Assembly (NCBI GenBank): GCA_016218275.1
Contig: JACREK010000105.1
Span: forward strand, 1 to 5,619
DNA from: Candidatus Gottesmanbacteria bacterium
GTDB taxonomy: Bacteria > Patescibacteriota > Microgenomatia > 2-02-FULL-39-11
Direction: 5' to 3'
DNA: 5,619 nt
In this document: positions 1-5,200 of the stretch, piece after piece
Layout: each line of letters starts with the position of its first letter
How positions within the stretch are numbered: position 1 is the stretch's first letter
The notes under the pieces: model-generated
Told to the model about the DNA's origin: nothing
Database searches by the model: none
The model's input: the letters and a program-made list of their open reading frames with translations, nothing else
Translations under genes and position numbers: made by a program

Positions 1-216
1 AATTGTCCGCCGTACAGCGAAAAATACGGCGGGTTGGATATTTTATCCAGTTTGCGGATGCCAAGCGGTGTTGCACCGTTAACTGTTCTTGAACCGGAGC
101 AGGCAGCGCTGGCTGCGGCGAAGATTTTAGGTTTTAAAGAAAAAATTGCCGCCTACCAAAAAAAAATTAGAGAAAAGATAATAGAAGAGGATAAGAAATT
201 AACCAAGCAGGAATAA
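1..216 (+). CDS. purE: AIR carboxylase / PurE, class II type, C-terminal part (5' truncated by window)
   Basis: The frame is open from base 1 to TAA at 214-216 and encodes the last 71 residues of a PurE-family protein; the N-terminal half, with the CO2/AIR-binding glycine-rich loop, lies outside the window. Visible landmarks are a GGLD stretch, SSLRMPSGVAP (about residues 15-25 of the fragment), and an LEPEQAALAAAKILG helix. Class I bacterial PurE (N5-CAIR mutase) normally has an IVQMPxGVPV-like segment here, whereas class II enzymes and the PurE half of animal PAICS have SSLR(M/L)PSG, so I assign class II. From family knowledge, class II PurE carboxylates aminoimidazole ribonucleotide (AIR) directly with CO2 to give CAIR, in the cytoplasm, without PurK. 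The tail is a Lys/Glu-rich helix. An A9 run (158-166) lies in the tail codons. The gene is upstream of purF in the same direction, consistent with one operon. Family assignment is firm; the class call is an inference from one motif. Confidence 0.88.
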   Translation, partial: NCPPYSEKYGGLDILSSLRMPSGVAPLTVLEPEQAALAAAKILGFKEKIAAYQKKIREKIIEEDKKLTKQE

Positions 217-225
217 CTGTTATTC
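211..225. repeat. Short palindrome spanning the purE stop codon
   Basis: GAATAAC and GTTATTC form perfect 7-base arms around a single central T, and the left arm contains the purE stop codon TAA. The right arm (219-225) is also part of the outer arm of the larger repeat at 221-288, so the two pairings are mutually exclusive in RNA. No T-tract follows, so it is not a standard terminator. It may be chance or part of the adjoining element. Confidence 0.45.
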
Positions 226-288
226 TTCGAGCGAGCGAAGCGAGTCGAGAAGTTTATCTGAGATAGTTCTCGACAAGCTCGAACAATA
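221..288. repeat. Nested inverted-repeat element filling the purE-purF spacer
   Basis: Outer arms TATTCTTCGAGC (221-232) and GCTCGAACAATA (277-288) pair at 11 of 12 positions, with one C-C mismatch. Inside them, GTCGAGAA (244-251) and TTCTCGAC (267-274) are perfect 8-base arms, and the centre holds TATCT-G-AGATA (255-265). The left side also carries an irregular CGAG/CGAA word run (about 228-243). The right outer arm ends on the A of the purF ATG. The words resemble dispersed TTCTCGAC...GCTCGAA repeats that I recall from environmental bacterial genomes; copy number here cannot be checked. No transposase is present. It is more likely a non-autonomous palindromic repeat (REP/MITE-like) than a regulatory site, but an RNA role in purF translation is possible. 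Confidence 0.72.
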
Positions 289-1715
289 TGTTTGTTACTG
301 ATATTCGCCAGTTGAAATACCAAGAAGCGCTGCACGATCATTGCGGAGTTTTTGGAATTTATGCCCCTGGTGAGGATGTGGCTAAGATTACCTATTTTGC
401 TCTTCATAGCCTACAGCATCGAGGTCAGGAAAGTGCCGGAATTGCCGTATCGGATGGGAGAAAACTTCGAAGTATCAGAAACTTAGGTTTGGTGACTTCT
501 GTTTTTCATGAAGATAATTTAAATAAATTAAAAGGTTTTGTGGCCATCGGGCATAACCGCTATTCAACAGCAGGCGGAAATGTCCATCAAAACGTTCAAC
601 CGTTTATTCTTTCCACAAAATATAAAGTTTTCGCGCTTGCTCACAATGGTAATATTGTTAACGCAAATGAGTTGGCAAAAAAACTTACTAATATCCATAG
701 AACAACAACATCGGATACTGAAGTTTTAACTTATACGATCTATAAGGCTAAAAGGGAAAAATGGAAAGACAAGATTATAAATGCGGCGTCAACATTAAAA
801 GGCGCTTACAGCATTGTAGCCTGTTCAAAAAAAAGACTCTATGCTTTTCGTGATCCTTGGGGATTTCGTCCATTAGTTATAGGAAGATTGGGAAGTTATT
901 ATGTTGTTTCTTCCGAAACCTGTGCACTGGAAACAATCGGTGCTTCCTATGTAAGAGATGTTACTCCTGGAGAAATTATTGAAGTAGACAGGAATGGTTT
1001 GACGACTTTAGGACAGATCGCAAAGCCCAATTTAAAATTCTGTTTATTTGAATATGTTTATCTGGCAAGACCAGATAGTGTTTTAAATGGTGAATTAGTG
1101 CATAATGTAAGACGCAATAGCGGAAAAATTTTAGCCCAAGAATCACCGGTTAAGGCAGATTTAGTAGCAGCCGTACCTGATTCAGGCACATCTGCCGCGT
1201 TGGGATACGCTTCCACATCCGGTATTCCCTTTGGGGAAGTCCTTATAAAAAATAGGTATATTGGGAGAACTTTCATTCAACCAGAACAGCATATCCGTGA
1301 ATTAGGCGTAAAAATAAAATTTAATCCTATGGAAAAAATTGTAAACGGCAAAAACATAGTTATTGTTGATGATTCAATAGTGAGAGGTACCACCATGAAA
1401 AAGATTGTTGAAATTTTGAAAAAAAGTGGTGCTAAGAAAATACATATCCGGGTCTGTTCCCCTCCAATCCGCTGGCCTTGTTTTTTTGGTGTAGATACTC
1501 CTGAGCGGAAACAGCTTATTGCTTCAGAGAAAAGTGTAGAAGAAATAAGAAAGTTTATAGTCGCTGATTCATTGAAGTACTTAAGTCTTTCAGGGCTTAT
1601 TAAAGCATCAAGACAAAGCGATTCTTCTCTTTGTTCTGCCTGTTTTACCGGTAAGTATCCGATAAACGTTAATTATAATTTTAAAAAAAATATTTTTGAA
1701 AAGGAGGCAACATGA
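288..1715 (+). CDS. purF: Amidophosphoribosyltransferase (glutamine PRPP amidotransferase)
   Basis: This cytoplasmic enzyme performs the committed first step: PRPP plus glutamine gives 5-phosphoribosylamine. The 475-residue protein matches the B. subtilis type in length. An 18-residue leader precedes Cys19 (HCGVFGIY), the expected N-terminal nucleophile after propeptide removal. The Ntn glutaminase domain shows QHRGQESAGI (43-52), GHNRYSTAGG (88-97), HNGN (119-122) and SDTEV (142-146). The phosphoribosyltransferase domain has KNRYIGRTFIQP (321-332) and the PRPP loop VIVDDSIVRGTT (358-369). Four cysteines at positions matching the 4Fe-4S ligands of the B. subtilis enzyme are present: C252, C398, C449 and C452. 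This predicts an oxygen-sensitive, cluster-containing enzyme. The ATG at 288 is the first usable start, but no Shine-Dalgarno sequence precedes it; the bases upstream belong to the palindromic element. The 3' end overlaps glyA in an ATGA. PurF is a known target of purine nucleotide feedback. Product assignment is secure; the exact start is less so. Confidence 0.97.
   Translation: MFVTDIRQLKYQEALHDHCGVFGIYAPGEDVAKITYFALHSLQHRGQESAGIAVSDGRKLRSIRNLGLVTSVFHEDNLNKLKGFVAIGHNRYSTAGGNVHQNVQPFILSTKYKVFALAHNGNIVNANELAKKLTNIHRTTTSDTEVLTYTIYKAKREKWKDKIINAASTLKGAYSIVACSKKRLYAFRDPWGFRPLVIGRLGSYYVVSSETCALETIGASYVRDVTPGEIIEVDRNGLTTLGQIAKPNLKFCLFEYVYLARPDSVLNGELVHNVRRNSGKILAQESPVKADLVAAVPDSGTSAALGYASTSGIPFGEVLIKNRYIGRTFIQPEQHIRELGVKIKFNPMEKIVNGKNIVIVDDSIVRGTTMKKIVEILKKSGAKKIHIRVCSPPIRWPCFFGVDTPERKQLIASEKSVEEIRKFIVADSLKYLSLSGLIKASRQSDSSLCSACFTGKYPINVNYNFKKNIFEKEAT
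1701..1707 (+). promoter_or_regulatory. Strong Shine-Dalgarno of glyA inside the purF 3' end
   Basis: AAGGAGG lies 4 bases before the glyA ATG at 1712, within the last codons of purF, whose stop overlaps that ATG. It is the only strong ribosome-binding site at a gene start in this window. It suggests glyA is translated efficiently, either on its own or by coupling to purF. Confidence 0.85.
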
Positions 1716-3055
1716 ACGGTATTAAAAATTTATCAAAAACCGACCCGGAAATAACTTATTGGATAAAAAAAGAAGCTAAACGCCAAAAAGAAGGTTTGGA
1801 GATGATTCCTTCGGAAAACTATGTTTCTCCTGCCGTTTTGGAAGCAATGGGGTCAATTTTAACCAATAAATATTCGGAAGGATATCCGCATAAAAGATAT
1901 TACGGCGGAAATGACAATATTGATGAGATTGAGACAATAGCCCAGAAGAGGGCAAAAAAACTTTTTAAGGTAGAACATGTTAATGTACAGCCTTATTCCG
2001 GCAGTCCGGCCAATTTGGCAGTATACCTTGCTGTTTGCCAACCCGGAGATACTATTATGGGCCTTGACCTGACTCATGGAGGCCATCTTACCCACGGATG
2101 GAAGGTTTCCGCCACCGGCATTTTTTATAAAAGCATCCAATATCATGTGGTAAATAGCGACGGTAAAATAGATTTTGTGGAGTTGCGAAAGCTTGCCCGA
2201 AATTACAAACCCAAACTGATTTGGGTGGGAGCAACAGCTTATGTTTACCAGTTTCCTTTCAAAGAATTATCGGATATCGCCGCAGAATGCGGAGCGTATC
2301 TGGCGGCAGATATTGCCCATGTAGCGGGTCTGGTGATTGCCGGGGCTCATCCGTCGCCGGCAAAGTATGCGCATATAATTACAACTACCACGCACAAAAC
2401 ATTGCGGGGTCCGCGGGGTGCCATGATTATGGTGACAAAAAAAGGTATAGTGAAAGATGCGGAATTGCCGGATAAAATAGACAGAAGCATTTTTCCCGGA
2501 CTCCAAGGAGGACCCCATGATCACACAACTGCTGCCATTGCTGTCGCTTTAAAAGAAGCAAGTCGGGTATCTTTTAAAAAATATGGCAAGCAGATTGTCA
2601 AAAACGCCAAAATGCTTGCAAAGGAATTAATCAGATACGGATTCAAGCTGGTCGGAAACGGGACCGAGAATCATATGAATTTGCTTGACCTGACTCCATT
2701 TTTTGGTCCGGGTGGAGGGTTTTTTGCTCAATATGCGCTTGAGACGGCGGGAATTACCGTAAACAAAAATACTATTCCCGGGGAGCCGTCGTCTCCTTTT
2801 TATCCGTCCGGTATAAGAATAGGTACTCCGGCATTGACAACCCGCGGATTTAAAGAGAAGGAAATGAAAAAAGTTGCTTTCTGGATGAAAGAAGCGCTTG
2901 AGGCGGTAAAAGAATATAAATTGCCGCAAAATAAAGAGGATAGAAAGGCATATCTTGATAAATTCAAAAAAAAGGTGCATGCGAATAAAAAATTATTAAA
3001 AATTAAAAACGAGGTAAAAAAATTTGCCTCCAAATATCCCATTTTCGCCGGGTGA
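1712..3055 (+). CDS. glyA: Serine hydroxymethyltransferase
   Basis: This PLP enzyme interconverts serine plus tetrahydrofolate with glycine plus 5,10-methylene-THF in the cytoplasm. The protein has 447 residues, against about 417 in E. coli. Landmarks are MIPSENYVSPAVLEAMGS (31-48), TNKYSEGYPHKRYYGG (51-66), YSGSPAN (95-101), the cofactor-facing DIAHVAGLV (200-208, with D200 and H203) and TTTTHKTLRGPRG (224-236). K229 is the Schiff-base lysine, at the same number as in E. coli. IPGEPSSPFYPSGIRIGTPALTTRG (355-379) closes the small domain. The extra length is mainly a Lys/Glu-rich helical segment near residues 400-435. Two variants relative to E. coli are SGSP in place of SGSQ and GGPHDHTTAAIAVALKEA in place of GGPLMH. 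The start is fixed by the Shine-Dalgarno sequence at 1701-1707. Its place inside a purine operon fits supply of glycine to PurD and one-carbon units for PurN. Confidence 0.97.
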   Translation: MNGIKNLSKTDPEITYWIKKEAKRQKEGLEMIPSENYVSPAVLEAMGSILTNKYSEGYPHKRYYGGNDNIDEIETIAQKRAKKLFKVEHVNVQPYSGSPANLAVYLAVCQPGDTIMGLDLTHGGHLTHGWKVSATGIFYKSIQYHVVNSDGKIDFVELRKLARNYKPKLIWVGATAYVYQFPFKELSDIAAECGAYLAADIAHVAGLVIAGAHPSPAKYAHIITTTTHKTLRGPRGAMIMVTKKGIVKDAELPDKIDRSIFPGLQGGPHDHTTAAIAVALKEASRVSFKKYGKQIVKNAKMLAKELIRYGFKLVGNGTENHMNLLDLTPFFGPGGGFFAQYALETAGITVNKNTIPGEPSSPFYPSGIRIGTPALTTRGFKEKEMKKVAFWMKEALEAVKEYKLPQNKEDRKAYLDKFKKKVHANKKLLKIKNEVKKFASKYPIFAG

Positions 3056-3059
3056 TGAA

Positions 3060-3743
3060 ATGATAAGAATTGCAGTTCTTATATCCAATAAGGGTACCGG
3101 AAGCAATCTGGCGGCCGTTATAAAAGCCATTGACCGCGGTGAAATCAAAAATGCCAAAGTGGCAGTGGTAGTTTCCAATAAAGAGGATGCTTATGGGCTT
3201 ATCCGCGCTAAAAAGAAAAAGATACATGCGGTTACCATGGATTTGAAGGATTTCATAAGACGCGGAAAAAGCAGAACAGATTTTGACGCTGCACTAGGAA
3301 AACTTCTGAAAAAAGAATATAAGGCAGATTTGGTAGTTTTGGCAGGATGGATGCTGATATTATCGGAAAAGTTCATCAAATATTTTCCCAATAAGACGAT
3401 AAATTTACATCCCGGTCTTTTGCCTTCTGGGGATGCTGACTTTATTAAGTTATCCGATGGAACAAAGATCCGAGCTATTCGAGGATTACATACCGATGAT
3501 GCGGTGCAGTTTGCCATTGACCAGGGCTATCCCGCCACCGGTTCAACGGTTCATTTCATTACTCCAAAAGTTGACCAGGGGCCGGTAATTATAAGGAGTG
3601 AAGTGAAAATATTGCCAAACGATACGGTGGAAACTTTATATAAAAGGATGAAAGATGAAGAGCATAAAATATTACCCAAAGCTATTGCGCTATTTTGTGA
3701 GAATAAATTAAAGATAAAGAAAGGCAGAGTAATTTTTACATAA
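3060..3743 (+). CDS. purN: Phosphoribosylglycinamide (GAR) formyltransferase, 10-formyl-THF dependent
   Basis: PurN transfers a formyl group from 10-formyl-THF to GAR, giving FGAR (step 3). The protein has 227 residues from the ATG at 3060, 4 bases after the glyA stop; an upstream TTG at 3024 would extend into glyA without adding conserved sequence. The fold begins with RIAVLISNKGTGSNLAAV (3-20), the phosphate-binding loop, followed by VVVSNKEDAYGL (36-47). Catalytic residues matching E. coli N106, H108 and D144 are N115 and H117 (in INLHPGLLPS) and D172 (in VDQGPVI). Between LLPS (120-123) and GLHTDDAV (142-149) there are about 16 extra residues relative to E. coli PurN, including LSDGTKIRA, so the active-site loop is longer. 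I recall similar insertions in some environmental homologues. The ribosome site is weak (GGGTGA just upstream), so coupling to glyA termination is likely. The related folate formyltransferase family is a less likely alternative. Confidence 0.92.
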   Translation: MIRIAVLISNKGTGSNLAAVIKAIDRGEIKNAKVAVVVSNKEDAYGLIRAKKKKIHAVTMDLKDFIRRGKSRTDFDAALGKLLKKEYKADLVVLAGWMLILSEKFIKYFPNKTINLHPGLLPSGDADFIKLSDGTKIRAIRGLHTDDAVQFAIDQGYPATGSTVHFITPKVDQGPVIIRSEVKILPNDTVETLYKRMKDEEHKILPKAIALFCENKLKIKKGRVIFT

Positions 3744-3751
3744 AACAAATT

Positions 3752-3860
3752 GTCATTGCGAGTCCCGACGTTACGTCGGGACGTGGCAATCTCTCGCGTA
3801 TGCGAGAAATCTCAGACAAGCTGAGAGATTCCTCTCCGCCAGCTGGCGGATCGGAATGAC
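3752..3860. repeat. Branched nested palindromic element filling the purN-purD spacer
   Basis: Outer arms GTCATTGCGA (3752-3761) and TCGGAATGAC (3851-3860) pair at 9 of 10 positions. Directly inside on the left is a hairpin, GTCCCGACG-TTA-CGTCGGGAC (3762-3782). Directly inside on the right is a perfect 16-bp palindrome (3835-3850, TCCGCCAGCTGGCGGA). Between them, GGCAATC (3785-3791) and GATTCC (3827-3832) pair with one bulged C. That inner stem encloses two adjacent hairpins: TCTCGC-GTAT-GCGAGA (3792-3807) and TCTCAG-ACAAG-CTGAGA (3810-3826). Only about six bases between modules stay unpaired. It is more GC-rich than the neighbouring genes. Its ends resemble the widespread GTCATTGCGAG...GGCAATCTC dispersed repeats known from many environmental genomes, so it is probably a non-autonomous mobile or REP-like repeat. 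A T-run (3862-3866) follows, but is separated from the nearest GC-rich hairpin by the outer arm, so this is not a canonical terminator. Confidence 0.85.
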
Positions 3861-3868
3861 ATTTTTCT

Positions 3869-5200
3869 ATGAAAGTTCTTATAATCGGTTCCGGTGGTCG
3901 TGAACATGCTCTGATTTGGAAGATTGCGATGTCTCCAAAAGTCAAAAAAATTTATTGCGCGCCTGGAAATCTGGGAATTGAGACTGTTAAATTGGGGTCA
4001 GGCCTTAAAGTCGCTAAAGGCCTGACCCCTTTTGTCGAAAATATTCCGATTCAAGTGCACGAATTAGACAAATTAGTCAAATTCGCAAAAGAAAAGAAAA
4101 TAGATTTAACTATTGTTGGTCCGGAAGCTCCTTTGATTTTTGGAATAGCTGATTTATTTGCGAGAAACAATTTACCGATAATCGGCCCCGCGAAAAAAGC
4201 CGCTCAAATTGAGGGTTCCAAAGTTTTTGCCAAGGAATTGATGGCAAAGTATGGTATTCCAACCGCAAAATTTGCCGTTTTTGATTCTTTTCATAAAGCA
4301 AAACTTTATATTGAAGCTCAAAAGTTTCCGCTTGTTATCAAAGCCGAAGGTCAATGTTTTGGGAAAGGTGTTTCGGTTTGTCAGAATAAAAAAGAAGCTA
4401 ATAAATTTCTGGAAAATATATTTAAGAAAAAAATATTCGATAGGGAAGGTAAAAGAATAGTTATTGAAGAATGTTTAGAAGGACAGGAAGTATCTTTCAT
4501 GCTAGCAACTGACGGGAAGGATTTTGTTTCTCTTCTTCCCTCTCAAGACCACAAGAGAGTAAATGACTGCGATCGCGGTCCGAATACCGGCGGAATGGGA
4601 GCCTATGCGCCTGTGCCTTTTGTTGATAAAAAATTAATCAAGAGAATCGAAAAAGAAATTGTCATTCCCGCTTTGAGAGGGATGCAGAAAGAAGGATGTC
4701 AATATAAAGGGATTCTTTATCCGGGATTAATTATCACCCGCGATGGACCAAAAGTACTGGAGTTTAACTGCCGCTTCGGCGATCCGGAAACACAACCACT
4801 GATGATGCTTCTGAAGACAGATATAGTAGATTTATTTGAAGCTTTAGTTGATAAGAAACTGAAAAACTATAAATTGAAATGGTATAAAGGTGCAGCAGTT
4901 TGCGTAGTTTTGACAGCCAAAGGCTATCCGGGTGAATATGAGAAAGGAAAAATTATTTATGGCCTTCCAAAACCATTTGCAAGAGGTACTCTTGCAAAAG
5001 CCGTTATGGTCTTCCATTCAGGAACTAAGATATTAAATGGGAAACTCGTAACGCTTGGTGGAAGAGTTTTGGGAGTTACTGCCAGAGGAAAAAACCTAAA
5101 AGATGCAATAAAAAATGTTTATAAATATATAGGTAAAAAAGGCGTATATTTTCCCGGCATGCATTACAGGAAAGATATAGGAAAGAAAGCAGTAGTATGA
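3869..5200 (+). CDS. purD: Phosphoribosylamine-glycine ligase (GAR synthetase)
   Basis: PurD is a cytoplasmic ATP-grasp ligase joining phosphoribosylamine and glycine with ATP to give GAR (step 2). The 443-residue protein shows the N-domain GSGGREHAL (7-15) and APGN (31-34), then LTIVGPEAPL (80-89) and QIEGSKVFAKELM (113-125). The ATP-grasp core has VIKAEGQCFGKGVSV (156-170), IVIEECLEGQEVSF (197-210), SQDHKR (225-230), GPNTGGMGAYAP (237-248) and EFNCRFGDPETQP (298-310). The C-domain ends in RKDIGKKAV. Residues 42-54 (LGSGLKVAKGLTP) are encoded by a palindromic element and look inserted. A second length difference of about five residues near 371-379 also coincides with a palindrome. In the glycine-rich ATP loop, GQCFGKG replaces the usual GLAAGKG. 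The ATG at 3869 is preceded by palindromic-repeat DNA, with only a distant GGAA (3853-3856) as a possible weak ribosome site. The 3' end overlaps purM in an ATGA. All core motifs are intact, so it is probably functional. Confidence 0.96.
   Translation: MKVLIIGSGGREHALIWKIAMSPKVKKIYCAPGNLGIETVKLGSGLKVAKGLTPFVENIPIQVHELDKLVKFAKEKKIDLTIVGPEAPLIFGIADLFARNNLPIIGPAKKAAQIEGSKVFAKELMAKYGIPTAKFAVFDSFHKAKLYIEAQKFPLVIKAEGQCFGKGVSVCQNKKEANKFLENIFKKKIFDREGKRIVIEECLEGQEVSFMLATDGKDFVSLLPSQDHKRVNDCDRGPNTGGMGAYAPVPFVDKKLIKRIEKEIVIPALRGMQKEGCQYKGILYPGLIITRDGPKVLEFNCRFGDPETQPLMMLLKTDIVDLFEALVDKKLKNYKLKWYKGAAVCVVLTAKGYPGEYEKGKIIYGLPKPFARGTLAKAVMVFHSGTKILNGKLVTLGGRVLGVTARGKNLKDAIKNVYKYIGKKGVYFPGMHYRKDIGKKAVV
3994..4029. 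repeat. Palindromic REP-like element inside purD, translated in frame
   Basis: GGGGTCAGGCCTT (3994-4006) and AAGGCCTGACCCC (4017-4029) are perfect 13-base inverted arms around the 10-base loop AAAGTCGCTA. The unit is 36 bp, a multiple of three, with no stop in the purD frame. It encodes most of residues 42-54 of PurD. GGGGTCAGG...CCTGACCCC palindromes resemble the REP-like repeats that I recall near IS200-like (RAYT) transposases in other bacteria, but none is in this window. No clear target-site duplication flanks it. It resembles in principle the Rickettsia palindromic elements, which also insert in frame into genes, though those are longer and of different sequence. Confidence 0.82.
4976..4998. 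repeat. Second small palindrome within purD
   Basis: TTTGCAAGAG (4976-4985) and CTCTTGCAAA (4989-4998) are perfect 10-base arms around GTA. It encodes part of PFARGTLAK (about residues 369-377), in a linker that is about five residues longer than my recollection of E. coli PurD. It may be another coding palindrome insertion or chance; the sequence is unrelated to the element at 3994-4029. Confidence 0.5.

Noticed and set aside
217..287. Purine riboswitch or PurR-type operator before purF
   Set aside because: No purine aptamer core or recognisable PurBox/PurR site is visible; the bases are accounted for by the inverted repeat.
1682..1690. A-run near the purF 3' end as a programmed frameshift site
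   Set aside because: Both purF and glyA are complete in their own frames with an ATGA overlap and a strong Shine-Dalgarno site; no frameshift is needed.
2221..2475. 84-residue + strand frame inside glyA and similar antisense frames throughout
   Set aside because: They lie inside well-conserved genes in other frames and show no family resemblance.
3024..3059. Upstream TTG start giving a 239-residue PurN
   Set aside because: The added 12 residues overlap glyA and lack conservation; the ATG at 3060 begins exactly at the conserved first strand (MIRIAVLIS).
3752..3860. The branched fold as a tRNA or structured ncRNA gene
   Set aside because: It has no T-loop GTTCRA-type sequence, no proper anticodon arm and no acceptor stem of tRNA geometry. 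Perfect DNA palindromes as modules fit a repeat element better.
3835..3868. Rho-independent terminator after purN
   Set aside because: The GC-rich palindrome is followed by GAC-containing arm sequence before the T-run, so the hairpin is not adjacent to the T-tract, and purD continues in the same direction.
3736..3945. Minus-strand 69-residue open frame across the purN-purD spacer
   Set aside because: It is the translation of the palindromic repeat running into antisense purD; such Ser/Glu/Arg-rich frames are typical artefacts of this repeat type and there is no homology or ribosome site.
3988..4036. Target-site duplication around the purD palindrome
   Set aside because: The flanks (AAATT left, TTTTG right) show no convincing direct repeat, so transposition with duplication cannot be claimed.
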